A stretch of DNA of 64,000 bases from positions 263,403 to 327,402 of the forward strand of contig CAJNOI010000010.1 in the NCBI GenBank assembly GCA_905250115.1. The letters are read 5' to 3'. The translations under genes and the position numbers were made by a program. How positions within the stretch are numbered: the first letter of the stretch is position 1; every line of letters begins with the position of its first letter. This document shows, piece after piece, positions 14,601-27,224 of the stretch. Origin of the DNA: Adineta steineri (taxonomy: Eukaryota > Rotifera > Eurotatoria > Adinetida > Adinetidae). The notes under the pieces were generated by a model. It was given only the letters and a program-made list of their open reading frames with translations. It was not told the origin of the DNA and ran no database searches.

Positions 14601-16816
14601 GCATATTTCGCTAGAATAGTATTCACTTCGGGTGGATATGCATTTGGATTAAAATAGAGTTTCGTATCAATATGAAATGCTGATTCAAGTTGACAGATAA
14701 AAGCAAGGAAAAATTGTTCACCCTAAAGTAAAATATAATATAAAGAAATATTGAAAGGCATAACACGTCTAAGTATGATTCGTATACAGAATTTAATTTG
14801 TATTTCAAGTAAAACAAAGCTTTTTTCATTCATTAATTATCCAAATTGAACAATGTAAATAATTCAGTTACTAGTAATTATATTAATACTTTAGATAGAG
14901 TCTAACATCACGAAAGAAAACTTGAGCGTAGAAGAATTGATTCTATTATCAAGAATTTCTTTGATTAATAAGATGAAATAAGCCATTACAGATATCTATC
15001 ACTTCAAAGAGAAAGAGCGAAACTTCCGGGACTTAGTTGGTCTCACGCGGAATCGAATAGATTCATATGTCACTTTCCTAACATTCTCGACTGAAGACTA
15101 TGTCTTTTCTGTAGGTTCCCATCAAAAGTACACAGATTTGACAATCAGAATCATTGATCTCTTACATCTTCAATAACAGTTTCAATAAATTTTTTCACAT
15201 TAGCATTATCAGTTGATTGTTTATCATATTCTCTAAAACGTTCAATAACATTATGAAAACATGATTTCCATAAATGAGCATCAAGATTTTTCGATAATGA
15301 CGTTTCAATATCGATCATCATTGCATGAATGTATGCTTGTTGAAGTATTGTTCTAAAAAGAAGCAAATAAATAATCATCTTCTTTTTGTTTTGACTTATA
15401 AATCATACTTCGCTTCCATCATTCGTCGAAAATTAGCTTCCATATGTGGTGAATTATTTAAATAAATTGATAATGATTTTTCTAAATTATTTATTTGTGT
15501 TAACCAATAATTAAACGCTTGTTTTCTCATTTGTATTGATCTAAAAATAATTATCGATTTTATTTTTGTAAATCAAAAATCTTTTTTATTTACTGTGCAG
15601 CTTGTAAATTAACATCTTTTTGTATTGGTGTATTTCCATATGTTTGACTCCAAAGGTCTTGATTTAAAAATTGCCTAAAAATAATTCATAGAAATATTAT
15701 TTTTATTGTAAAAAAAGTTTCGTTCAATTTCTGTTGTTAATAGATTAGTTTGAATTAATTTAAACAAAGCATGAGAGCAATGAGAATGACACACTTATAG
15801 AAACAAAGAGCAAGAGCGAGTGGTGTTTTTTTTTTGTTTTGGAATAAAAATTTTTCTTACGATTGATAGCTAGAGAGATGAATATTATGTTGAGTTTGTT
15901 TTTTTTAAATGAAAAAAAATTTATATTCTTTAAATCTTACTTTTGATAGAATTCTTGCATTTGTTGTTGAGTATTTGTTGGTAATGATGGTGGTGGTGGG
16001 GGCGGAGATGGATTTGGTGCAACTTTGATCGTTGTTATTGGTTGAATATGTGCTGCAGGTGGAGTTTTTGGTGTGGGTGCATTCGGATCATATAATGTAC
16101 GAGTTACATTTGTTAAACCACGAAGTGATTGTGTAACTGATCGAGGTTGATTAGAAAGCATTGGTTTTTTATTTGATTGATTTCTTCGTGTTTGATTAAA
16201 AAATTGTTTCGGTGAAGAATCTGATTCATGTGTATCTTCATGAGATTCTTTATTATTAAGAAATATCAAACCACCACTACGAGTTGTTTCTGATGATGAT
16301 GATTTTAGTTCAGATAATGTTTGATTTTCAAATGTCATACTTTGTACACGTTTATCAAGTTCCTAAGAAATAAATACATAAAAATTCTATTCGTTTGTTT
16401 ATTGATTTTTATTATTACCGATTCAATTTCACTATCACTTGGCTCTTTTATAGTTGATGATGCTTCATTTATTTTAACTTCAGGTTCAATTACTTTCGGT
16501 TTAGGAGTTTTTCGTTGTGATTTTGGTCGATAATCATATTGATCATTATCATAGTAAGATGAATCATTACGATAATATTGATTTTTATTATTATTATATT
16601 GTGTATTAGAATTTTTTGTTGTATTACCTTGAAAAGAAGAATTTTATTTATTATTTTAAAACGAAAAAATAAATTTATACTTGATGTTGGTCTATCAGTA
16701 TTTAATCGTGATGAATATTTTCCTTTAGCAACTGAATAACGTTGTATTTCAGGTTTATTCATTCGATTATTATTTTTATTTGAATTTAAATCTGTTTTAT
16801 TTGTTGATTCCGACAT
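11657..16816 (-). CDS. SMG6: SMG6 nonsense-mediated decay endonuclease
   Basis: About 23 exons with short introns encode roughly 1,100 aa. The N-terminus is disordered and Asn/Ser-rich. A proline-rich linker with TRTLYDPNAPTPKTPP resembles the SMG6 pre-domain. The 14-3-3-like EST1 helical domain follows, with LCAQHCFLNLGDLARYKE and YYLRARLLYPKNGKSCKQLG. The C-terminus is a PIN nuclease with FVVLDTNCFVNYLP, SNDDTIL and VVLITDDRNLRLKA. The three conserved PIN aspartates are all present, so the nuclease should be active, unlike SMG5. SMG6 cuts mRNAs near premature stop codons and also associates with telomerase in vertebrates. First coding exons: 16681-16816, 16419-16627, 15941-16362, 15594-15674, 15409-15540, 15166-15352, 14553-14722. 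The intron after exon 6 is unusually long. Human SMG6 is about 1,420 aa, so this is a compact version. Confidence 0.9.
14723..15165. repeat. long SMG6 intron with a possible tRNA-derived insert
   Basis: This intron is about 440 bp while its neighbours are about 50-60 bp. Within 15020-15125 on the minus strand lies a stretch less AT-rich than its surroundings that contains TATTCGATTCCGC. This resembles a Pol III B-box/T-arm, but a full tRNA cloverleaf cannot be folded. It may be a decayed tRNA-derived SINE. Confidence 0.3.
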
Positions 16817-17126
16817 GAAATTTCCTATTTGTAGAAAAAAAAATAGAAAATTGTCAACAAAACGATTACAATCTAAGCAGCTGTTGTCACGCGCATACTT
16901 TTGTCTAATTGGTTTTTTTTTCTTCTAATACTAATATAGAACCTCGTTCGCAGTACATTACATCAAGCAGAATTTTGATAGATGTCATTCGATGATTGAA
17001 GGTATATATTTTTTTTTGTATGTGATTTTAACAAATAGAGTTCGTTGCTGGAGTAACAAAAATTTGAATGGTTTTTTTCTTTTTTGATAAAAGGAAATCC
17101 GGTTGAAGATATTATTTTCATTTAAA
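16817..17126. promoter_or_regulatory. divergent promoter region SMG6 / XRRA1-like
   Basis: Only about 310 bp separate the two start codons, which point away from each other, so both promoters and 5' UTRs must fit here. No clear TATA box is visible. Confidence 0.45.
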
Positions 17127-20100
17127 ATGTCAACATTACCCTGGATTAAATATGATAATGGACCTTTGTCTGGTAATGAAAATCATGCTGAGCTACCAAC
17201 TAATTGTTTCCCTGTACGAAATATTTTACGAAGTTCATCATCGAATCGTATGTGATTTAAATTATTATATAAAAATTGAATTGTAGTTTGATTTTTTTCC
17301 TTATTAAAAAGAACAATGGGTTGTAGCATTACGTGATACAGAACAACGACGTTTTGCAGCAATTCTTACAACACTCTCAGCACCAACACCATTTGAAACT
17401 GAAATAACTCAAACAGAAATTAAGAAAAAACAACGATGGGCAGGAAAAGAACAAACTGTTGAACATTTATTAGATGGATTTTTTATTGTAAGTCAATATT
17501 AATTGTGAATTGAAATTATTTATATATATTTTAGATGCATCATTGTGCGATTGAAGATCCATCAAATGTTGTAATTTTACGTGTCAATGGATTAGAATTG
17601 CAAGATGTAAATCTTATATATAGATAGTTATTTAATATAATTTTGGATAAATTTAGGTTACAGAAGAAGATTTTTTATTATTTGATAATGTTTTACAAAT
17701 TGATGCAAGTGAAAATCAATTACCATTTCGTATGTAATTTATAACAAAAAAATAAATATCTTTCTATACATATATATTCTAGATGGTTTTAAAACTTTTC
17801 CACAATTAATGCAACTTGATTTATCATTCAATCAAATTAAAAATATAAAAATCAATGTAAACGATTATGAAACACTTGAAGTAAAAAAAATATTTTGTCT
17901 ATTCTATAAATTTCAAACGTTTTTTTTATTTAGGAATTAAATCTTTCATTTAATAATTTAACAATGCATGATATTGAAACATTAGGAATGTTACCATCAT
18001 TACGTACACTTCATGCAACTGGTAATGATCTTGTTGGATTACCACGTCGATTCGCTAAATCTTATATATATACTGATATGTAAGAAAATAAGATTTTAGA
18101 TTTGAATTTCATTTTATTAAACATATATATTTTAGTATTTTTATATGAATAAAAAAGAAGGTAGATTTAGAAAAAATTTCTATAAAATATTTCAATCATG
18201 ATTATATTCTTTGCTTTGATTAAATAAATAAATTCTATTTTTTGAGATCAAATTAATTTTTTTTTCTGATTTATTTAGACATGGAAAAGAATATGTTAAA
18301 GAACGTTATCCTCGACTTGAAGAATTATATCTTAATCAAAATAAATTTGTCGAAGATGAATTATTTATTTATCTATCATCTTTAAAAAAGCTCAAACGTC
18401 TTCATTTACAAAATAATCATATTCATACAATTCCATTTTTAAAAGTTCTACAAGGCCGTCAAATCGTTCAAGAATATTCGAAATCAGCAATGAAACGAAA
18501 ACGTACTGAGAATTGTATGAAACTATTTTCTTCTTTTTTGCATAACTTCTATTCAATTGTATTATCTATAGCTAATTCATCTGGAAATTCTAATCAAGAT
18601 ATAACTGCTTCTAGTAATGATGATATCGTAAAGAGTACAATATTCGAAGAGGATGAAGAAAATGTTTCAAGTGATCAAAAGCAAACTACTATTGCTAGCA
18701 CAGATCAAGAGATTTCATTACCACCATTTCCTGAATTACAATATCTTGATCTAAGTTCAAATTTGGTAATATAACCGAGGAAAACAAGATCTTAACTTTT
18801 TTTTTCTTATGTTAAAGATTGAAGATGAAGATGATGTAATGGCTATTGCATCATGGCCAAGTTTGACTGAAATTATTCTTGTTGATAATCCACTTATTCA
18901 ACGACATGTTGGACTTCCACCTTTAATTGAAAATTTTCTAATTGATAGACTTGGAATGAAAATTCATCGGTAGATAAATAAAACTTGAAAAAAAATTCAT
19001 TTTTGAATTTATTTTGTGTATTTAAATAGAACTAATCCATCTTTAAAATCTGAAAAACAATTTTATGCTAAACCAATTAAAAAACATCGTAAAGTAATAA
19101 AACTATTTACTTTTATTTTAAAAAGAAAATAATAATTATTTCAAATATTTTATCAAGGTTAATACTCGTGTAGCTAAAGTTCCAAAAATTCCTATTGATC
19201 AATTATTATCCGGTGCTGTCAAACAATATATTGATTATGTTAAAACTGATACTGATGTAACAACAAATGAACGAGCATTAACTGGTATTAGTGAACAGAA
19301 TTTTTCATCAGATGAGGATAAATTTAAAACTAATGATTCAACTTTAAATGGTAGTATTCTTAAAAGAAAAATTTGTTAAATATATATTCTATTTTGTTTT
19401 ATAGACATTGAAAATAAATATAATAATGATACATCAACTGATAATTTAAATTCCAATGAACAAACAGAAAATATTTTTATGACTGAAGTTTGTTGTAGAA
19501 AATAAATTGAATTCAGAAGAAATACTTTTTTATATATTTTTAGTTTGAAAATGAAGATATTTATCCAAATGAAACAACTATAGAACAATCGAATCGATCG
19601 GAATCAAAAGAACAAACACAAACTTCACTTGTATCGAATGAAAAATTTAAAGGTTTTGAAATCTTTCTTGATATTGACAATGAAAAGGATATTCCTGTAC
19701 CAAATAGTATGTTGCCAAAAAAAATCAATCAATTAATTTCTTTCTACTATTTTATAGATGTTATTCATTGCGTGCGTGATTTAAAACAAATTTTACGTAA
19801 TCCATTAGTTATTAGGCATGACAAAGTCCAGGTTGATCGTGTTCAACGTACATTTGTTCCACAGAGAATGGTAAGTTAAAGGTCAACTATAATATAGGCT
19901 GAAATGGATAGATCTTAAATATTTTGTATCATGATTAATAAGAAAGAAACGACGTCATGATATTCTGAAATATCATCATATTGTTTTTGTATTTTTTTTA
20001 TGATAGCAATTAGCTTTATTTTTATTCGCATTTCCATTCTGAAGTAAATCTTATATTGACATTCAAATGATATTATATATCATTATAGTTCCTGTATGAA

Positions 20101-20902
20101 TAATTTTGATTGGAATAAGAGATGACATTTTTAGAATTGTGCATGTATATGCTAAAATTATAGGCTAAGCCGGAAATATGTCTGAAAGTCATAAGTAGAA
20201 TTGTCGTCCTATCTAGACGACGGAAATAGTTGTCAAATAGAAAACATAAAATCTAATTTTCTAGCTGAAAAATTTCAAACAATACGTAACGATATTTACT
20301 TGATAGTACCGAGTTGTTACATAAACCTTAATGAACTATTTCTTCCTACGCATTTATATTCTTTAGTTTCGTGTTATTACTTTATAAGATTATTTAAAAT
20401 TCAGTTATTTAAATTGAATATTATCTTTAGAATATATTAGTTTTATATTGCAATTCTTATCATATTTTGTTTATATTAAATAACATACTTAGTTATATCA
20501 GAAATTCGAGTAAAATCTTATTAGAATTAAAAGATTTTGTTTTCAAATTGTTGTTGTTGTTGTTATTATTATTTATTATTTGTTATAGGAGCGTACTTTA
20601 CCACCGATTAAATTACCTAATAAACCTAAAATTGAAGAAATTAATAAATTATTAGATATAATACGTGATCGAAAAACAATTATTGATCAACCACTTGGTC
20701 AAATACTTAATAATAATAAAGATAAAGTAAGTCAAAGACGTGCAAAATCTCTTGTTACTGAAATTCAACGTCATTATGAACAAGTACGAAGTATATCATT
20801 ACGATCTGTTCGCACACCAGGTACAACATTAGATCGAGCTATTAATCGATTACAACGATTTGATACAAATATATCATTAAAAAAACCAAATACTGACACT
20901 TG
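17127..20902 (+). CDS. XRRA1: XRRA1-like leucine-rich-repeat protein
   Basis: The exon chain starts at 17127 (MSTLPWIKYDNGPLSG) and includes 17127-17247, 17312-17487, 17535-17606, 17657-17729, 17783-17880, 17934-18079, 18279-18765, 18828-18969, 19030-19093, 19158-19350, 19405-19497, 19544-19706, 19758-19870 and 20589-20902. Leucine-rich repeats include LMQLDLSFNQIKNI, LEELNLSFNNLT, LEELYLNQNKF and LKRLHLQNNHI. The tail carries HCVRDLKQILRNPLVIRHDK and FVPQRM, which resemble the C-terminal conserved block of X-ray radiation resistance-associated protein 1. Its molecular role is poorly known and it is often linked with ciliated tissue. A 57-nt stretch at about 18518-18574 has intron signals (GTATGA..CTATAG) but is also open in frame. 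Identification rests on family resemblance, so another LRR protein is possible. Confidence 0.7.
19871..20588. other. 718-bp intron of the XRRA1-like gene
   Basis: Far longer than the other introns of this gene. It contains short open frames without recognisable domains and a small perfect hairpin (gtcgtc/gacgac arms near 20203-20221). It is probably an old insertion, but no terminal repeats are clear. Confidence 0.4.
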
Positions 20903-21204
20903 AATTCATTCATAATCATAATTAATTTCAAAAAAAGAAACTAGGAGTTTGTCACTGATTCTTCTTTTTTGTTTTATCTCACGTGTATTTTCCTATAAAT
21001 ATTTTGTATTAATTTAAAAAACAACAATAATTTATGAATATTTATTACAAAAAGAAATCGATAAAAATGTATTCATAGAATGATAATATATCAATGTAAT
21101 TACATTATTTTATAATACGATATTCTTTTCCTATATCAAATATTATTACAACATCAAAACGAAAATAATTACAGATGTATATATATATTATAAATAAAAG
21201 TAAG
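20903..21204. other. convergent 3' intergenic region
   Basis: About 300 bp between the stop codons of the XRRA1-like gene (+) and the GPCR (-). It is AT-rich and would carry both 3' UTRs. No gene is visible. Confidence 0.5.
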
Positions 21205-22593
21205 TCAATATAAAGATGATGGATTCACACTAAGACGCATCACTGTTGTATCTAAACCTTTTGATGTTGATAATTGTTCATCATCATAACAATCATCTTG
21301 TGATATATAATCTGTCATAGAAAATCGAGTTGGTATTATTGCGTTTGATTGCGGTGCTAAATAATTTGGTTTATTATCTTCATTCTTGTCATTACGATGA
21401 TGATGATGACGATGATGATGACGACGGTGACGTGATGATATTTGTGTTGATGAATTATTTGTTTCATGACTGTCACATGATAAGAATAGATTTCTTCTTA
21501 ATAATTCATAAAATTCTTCGCGAAATCGCTTATTTGTTAATATATAAAGAAAAAAAGTTGACATGAAATAACATTGTTGTAATAAATCTAAACATTTTTG
21601 TATAATCAATACTGGACATTTATCATCATTACTTTCATTTTTACTACCCAAAATACCTCGTATTTTTAACATATAAACTTGATATATATTATGTGGAGTT
21701 GTTAATAATATAAATACACAATTTAATGATATCAGTAATATTGATAAATGTAATTCCATTCGACGACGAGATTTTTTTAAACGTTTATTTATATGACTTA
21801 AAAGTGTATATTTTATTGATATATGTCGTAATATAATTATTGTTGCAAGAACACTTATTACAAATGGTAAAATATTGAATAAAACGATTTCTGCTATTGG
21901 TAATATTGATAATACATATTTATTATAAGCGTCTGTATAAATATTAAAATTACTTGTATTATTTAAAAAAGGTGCACACACTGTTATATCATCTAAACTA
22001 GTAGGATCTTTCTCTACATATCCATATAATACAAGCCAGTGTGCATTAAATAGAAAACTAATAACTGCAAGGAATGATTCAACAAGACATACACGAATAA
22101 ATGCACTTGCACAACCATGTTGTCTTCCACTATTTGTTCGACTATAACGCTGATCATTTGCTGTTTTTGATGTAACTGTACGTATTCGATCAAGATCAAC
22201 AGCTGTTAATGTATATAATGAGAAATGTGTTAAAAAATCAATGGCAAATCGATTTAAAAATCGACAAAAAATAAATAATGGTAAATGTTCAACTGCTATA
22301 TCAAAATATCCTGCAAGAAGATTAAAAGTAGCATGAATAAGTGATAATAATGCATTTGATAGACTAAGAAAAGCAAGATATGAAAATGTCGGTCGACGCC
22401 GTAAACGTGGACGAGTAAGTACAACAAATGAACATAAATTTGCTGCAAAACCAAATATTAATAGAAGTATTGATTGTGTTCTTAGAAGGAATGTAAGATA
22501 AGGTTTAACACAATCTCCTTGTTCAAGTCCTTCCATATCTGATGATGATACTGAATCAATTGATAAAGAACTTGTCCAATTAAAAGATACCAT
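21205..22593 (-). CDS. rhodopsin-class G-protein-coupled receptor, intronless
   Basis: A single open frame of 462 aa with seven hydrophobic segments. The N-terminus is extracellular with a glycosylation site (NWTS). TM1 contains FGFAANLCSFVVL, including the conserved Asn. A cysteine before TM3 (FICRFL) can pair with ITVCAPF in the second extracellular loop. The end of TM3 reads AVDLDRIRTV, a DRI variant of the DRY motif. TM6 (LLISLNCVFILLTTPHN) lacks the CWxP motif and TM7 (FFLYILTNKRFREEF) lacks a canonical NPxxY. The C-tail has a long His/Arg-rich run near residues 393-405. It is most like the divergent peptide-receptor-type (FMRFamide-like) invertebrate GPCRs. The ligand is unknown. Confidence 0.85.
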   Translation of the reverse strand: MVSFNWTSSLSIDSVSSSDMEGLEQGDCVKPYLTFLLRTQSILLLIFGFAANLCSFVVLTRPRLRRRPTFSYLAFLSLSNALLSLIHATFNLLAGYFDIAVEHLPLFIFCRFLNRFAIDFLTHFSLYTLTAVDLDRIRTVTSKTANDQRYSRTNSGRQHGCASAFIRVCLVESFLAVISFLFNAHWLVLYGYVEKDPTSLDDITVCAPFLNNTSNFNIYTDAYNKYVLSILPIAEIVLFNILPFVISVLATIIILRHISIKYTLLSHINKRLKKSRRRMELHLSILLISLNCVFILLTTPHNIYQVYMLKIRGILGSKNESNDDKCPVLIIQKCLDLLQQCYFMSTFFLYILTNKRFREEFYELLRRNLFLSCDSHETNNSSTQISSRHRRHHHRHHHHRNDKNEDNKPNYLAPQSNAIIPTRFSMTDYISQDDCYDDEQLSTSKGLDTTVMRLSVNPSSLY

Positions 22594-25108
22594 AAAAATG
22601 TCTGATTCAATCTATTAAAAGATAAAATAAAACTATTCATCATGATATAATACTGATTACTTTCTAATAAGAAAGAGAAATTCGAGCAAAGTCAGGTGAA
22701 ACATATTATACTAGGTCCATGTTTACCGTCATTGTCCTGAGAATTTGAAAGAGGAAAAGGAAGTAATTACATTTTCACGTCATTCGAGAAGATATTGAGG
22801 ATTAATGTAGTCATGCAGAAGAATAGAATGAAAGAATGTTTTAAAAACTCTTAATGATAAGTCTAACAATATTTATATGTCTATTCTATTTTTTGAAAAT
22901 ATTTTATCTAACAAATATGCTCATAAATTGAAGAAATATTTAGATCTATTCTTAAAATGTGCACCTAGTAGAATAAGATAACAGACGTGACAATGAACGT
23001 TTTCTAGTATATTATTAATTTTATTTGACTCTTGTCTAGTTTCGATAAGATAATAATTGTTGTTTTTTTATGATTTAATCACGTATTTTCTTTAAATTGA
23101 AATGATAAAGAACATACACAGTGCATTCAAGTTTTATTTTCAAGGTAAAACTAATAATTATTTTTAGCCAAAAATGGTCTTCAACTAATACAACAATCTA
23201 CTTCATATTATGCTTTATGGAGCGTAAACCGGTTATCTCGATTTTTCTTTTTGTATTCAACGTACTGAAGCACTTATAATGTCACATCCGTTTATTAACT
23301 GACAATATATTTTCTACCTACCTTAGCATTCGTGCAGCACATACTGATAAAATACGAGAATGTGTTTATGGAACTGAAGAAATGTCCTGCAAGATTTACT
23401 TCACTAACTTTCTATTTTGAGAAATAAACTTACTGTCATAGTTATCTCAATTCATCATCTTGCACATTTATAATTTAAACGAAGAGGTGGAAAAAAAAAT
23501 AGAAAAGAGAGAGAAAGATAATCCAGACGATGATAGATTATCTTATCTTATTTTAGAATTTTCATTGAGAATATTTTCTGTTAAATATCGAAGAAATCGA
23601 ATTCAATGAAATAATACAGACATATGACAAAATACAAGAAATAATAGGAATATATCCAGATGTCTACATACTTATTTGTCAATCAGCAATGACTTGGTAG
23701 AAGAAAAAAAACGTTTCTTTTTTTTATTCGTCTATAGTGGTCTGTCATTTTTTACTCAACTTAATCTTTATGTGTCATCTTAGAAAAAGCTGCTCAATGA
23801 CGAAAGATCACGATAGAAAAGACCTACTGACTTTAATAAGAAAAAGAAATGGATAAATTCTCTCTTTGAAATATTGTAAGCGGTAAGAGCGTTATTATTT
23901 GAGAGAAGATCAAAAGAGAAAAGAAAAGAGAAAGATATGAACTCAAGTGTAATTATTTTAAATATAAGATCAATATAGAATTTCAAGAGAAAACCAATAG
24001 ACCATCAAAACTAAACAAAATATTAATAATAATTTTTAATATATATTAATATTTTTATATACTTGACAGTTGTTTTAATTGTTTGTTAAATATTAAAACT
24101 ATAACAAGGTCTTATAGACAGACAAATAATTATAAGAGTTTGTCGTAAATTACAGGGCGTGCCTAGAGAAGATGAATAACTTTTCAACTATTCGAGCGAT
24201 TGACATAAGCTTTTCATTATTTCATACGTTTGAAATAAAACTTTAAACAAGATTAAATGAAACTAATCGCATGAATTATCCTAATGTTATTAATAATTTT
24301 TTACGCATGTTTTTTTTTTTAAATTACACTGCGCAGAAAATTTAAAAGAAAGAAATATCTAGATGAAATTTAGTGCAAACGAAGGTTGAATGATCTTTAA
24401 AATACTTTGGAAGGTTCAAGAAAAGAACACCCATTCAGGCTGAAACTTTCAGGACATTTAACAACCCTTCTAATCGTTTTTGAACAAAACTTCATTTAAA
24501 TATTCCTTTCCCTTGATCCAAGGAACGTTTGAGAACTTGGGGAATGCTTGGCACTTTAAACCTATATGTAAATATTGTAGACACTATTTATTTTCTAATA
24601 TAATACAGAAAGAACAACATATGACAATGAATAATTGTATGTAATAAATCAGAAGTTTTGAAGAAGTTTTTTATGATTATTATTATTATGACATCCGTAC
24701 TGTGACTTTTGTGCGTGATAATATTGCCGTTCGAAATCCAAACGGGGGTACTTAGTATGATCTTCCCACATGAAATGTTTATTGAAAGTTCAAAAGGATC
24801 TCACATTCTTGAACCTAAAAGGTCTATTACATAAACGTGTACGTGTGTTATAAAATAGTGCTAATTGATATTTTCTAAGCTACGGCATGATTATTTTTAT
24901 AATAAAAAAAAATAATCTTTTGTCATCAAAAACAATTAGTAGATTTTTGTTTCATTACATTAACTTGTTTTATAAATGTCATGGTTCATTACTGAAGAAT
25001 AAAAGAAGCAAAGCAATTTGACAGACTATTTTGTTCATTTGTTTATTTTAGAAAAGCAAAAATAAAAATAGATATATGTATATTATAGACAAAAAAAAAG
25101 AAGTTATA
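22594..25108. other. 2.5-kb intergenic region
   Basis: AT-rich and without a supportable gene. A slightly GC-richer stretch at about 24330-24560 looks like old repeat sequence, but I could not define its ends. Confidence 0.45.
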
Positions 25109-25912
25109 TTAAGATCTTCTTGTATTACGACATATACGACAATCACAATATGGAACACGACCAGGATATGTTGCTCGTTTAGCTCGACACTCATTACAAT
25201 CACACATTGTAGGATAGTTTCGAGCAGCTAACGCAGCACATTCAGGACAATCATCTGGACTTGGTGCTATTTGATTTGAATGTCGATGACGACGAGCAGT
25301 ACTAACAGCACTATAAAATAAATATTAATTAATAAAAATAATTATTTTCAAAATTATTTACCGATCCGGATATGGATTTGGGTTTGGATTTTGTGAAGCA
25401 CTAGCTTCTGCTTTAAGTGCTCGTGATGTTGTTCTATCAATAATTTTATTTTTTTCTGTATGTGTTCGTACAGCATTTGATATACGTGCATCATATTTAT
25501 CATTTGTTAAATCATATTCAGTCGTTTTAATTATATTACCATCAGCGCGAGTTCTTTGTACTTCAGTAACACTAAGAAAAAAACAAGTCAATAAGATTAA
25601 AATAAATTATTTCAATAGAATTTTATCTTACGGATCGTCTTCGACTTCTTCTGGTTCAGTTACTTTAAAGAATTTTTTAAAAGCTTCCCACATTTCACGT
25701 GGCCAAGTTTCCAAACGTAATGGAAGATATGTTTCAGTATATGTTCGATAAGCATCGACTATTTCATACCTACAAATTTCAAAGAATAAATATTCAATTA
25801 TAAAATAACTTAATCCTATATCATACCATTTTACTGGTTTTTCTGTATAACTATCGTAGAACGACGAACTTATCGTTGGCTTTTTTACAGTTTGAAAATT
25901 GGTCATTGCCAT
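25109..25912 (-). CDS. small protein with Cys-rich C-terminus, unknown function
   Basis: Four exons (25827-25912, 25632-25769, 25362-25571, 25109-25310) give 211 aa and close in frame. The N-terminal half has a conserved-looking aromatic segment (WYEIVDAYRTYTETYLPLR, then WPREMWEAFKKFFKV) and an acidic EPEEVEDDP. The middle is hydrophilic. The last ~50 residues contain paired cysteines, CPEC, CDCNEC and CDCRIC, likely to bind zinc. No signal peptide or membrane segment is visible. The first intron is 57 nt and leaves the frame open, so a longer unspliced product is formally possible. I do not recognise the family. Confidence 0.75.
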
Positions 25913-27224
25913 GTTTCGTTTTGATGTATTACTCTTGAATGAAAAACGCTAAATGAAATAATAACATCAACAATATTATTCTGCTTTTTACTTTCGTGCC
26001 TACGCCCTTTATGTAAACATAAGAAGAAAATTGTTCTGTGTTTTTTTTTAAAATAAAAATGTTTCTTACTTGTTGCTACTACACACACCGAATAAACATT
26101 TCAATGACGTTTTATACTTTGCACCAATAATACGAGCCAGACGAACAAAGAAATTCATATTCATTGTCATTGTCCGTCCTAACTCGCACCATCAAGCGCA
26201 AGTTCATTTTTTTTCGAAGAAATCAAGAATATTTTCAATATTGATAGTTATTTAAGAAAAAAACACTCCTTTTATATACACTCATCAGAAAATGAAGAGA
26301 AAAAGAAAACGAATAGCATACGCACACATATACGGTTGCCTATCGTTAAGCCAACATTGATGGCGAGATTGCGAAATAAGAAAATGGTATCTTAAGCCAA
26401 CAATCATATGTAATTTGTTCGATGTGAGAAAGAGAAAAAATAACGATGAGAATCATCGTCATATGGAATACACTACATCAGTATTGCTATCTTATTTTAT
26501 CGATCAAACAATGATAAATATTATGTTATTCACACAGTTAAATGAAAGAGAAAAAGATAGAATGCACCTACTTTATACTCACACTATATTGATTGAGAAT
26601 TGAAATAACTATGTCTTGTCTTTTTTTTTCTCTTCATATATATATACACACGTATCTTTCGTTTTCACACATACTTTGTCTCTCTCTCTCTCTCACTCCG
26701 TTTCTATTTTACCTTCATCAAGGCTCAAATTAGCGTTGGTTAAATTCTTTCTTACCACTATCATTTCGTACAATGTTTGTTCAAAGATCGACCTCGGCAT
26801 AGCAAGCCTTCAGTCAACAAATAGAGAGAAAGAGCGAGAACAAAAAGAAAAAGAAGAGGCTTAATAGAGTCACCTGCTTGCCTCACCCTCATACTCGAGA
26901 TGAAAGAGGACTTACCAAATAAATTAGTTGTGTATGATTATTGCACGTAATAGAGTCTCATCGGATATAACACACACACACACGCATTCACATATATATA
27001 TATATCTATACCCTTTTCATCAAATACGAAAAAAGAAGAAGAAGATACTTGTGCAAATATTTATATCAATGAGCAAGGTGATTGTATTATCATGATGATT
27101 GAGGTTTTAAGGCTATAAGAATCAATTAACACAATAGAAAAAGAGAAAGACTCTGTTTCTTTACTTAAGAACAAGAAGAAAAAGAAGAGAAAAATTACAA
27201 ATTTACAATCTTCTTTTATTTTTT
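25913..27224. other. intergenic with microsatellites
   Basis: No supportable gene. It holds a TC run near 26681-26696, a CA run near 26970-26984 and a TA run near 26993-27004. Open frames here are low-complexity shadows of these tracts. Confidence 0.5.

Noticed and set aside
20201-20655. Open frames inside the XRRA1-like intron as an extra exon
   Set aside because: They break the frame and lack conserved sequence. The 19870 donor and 20588 acceptor join cleanly in frame.
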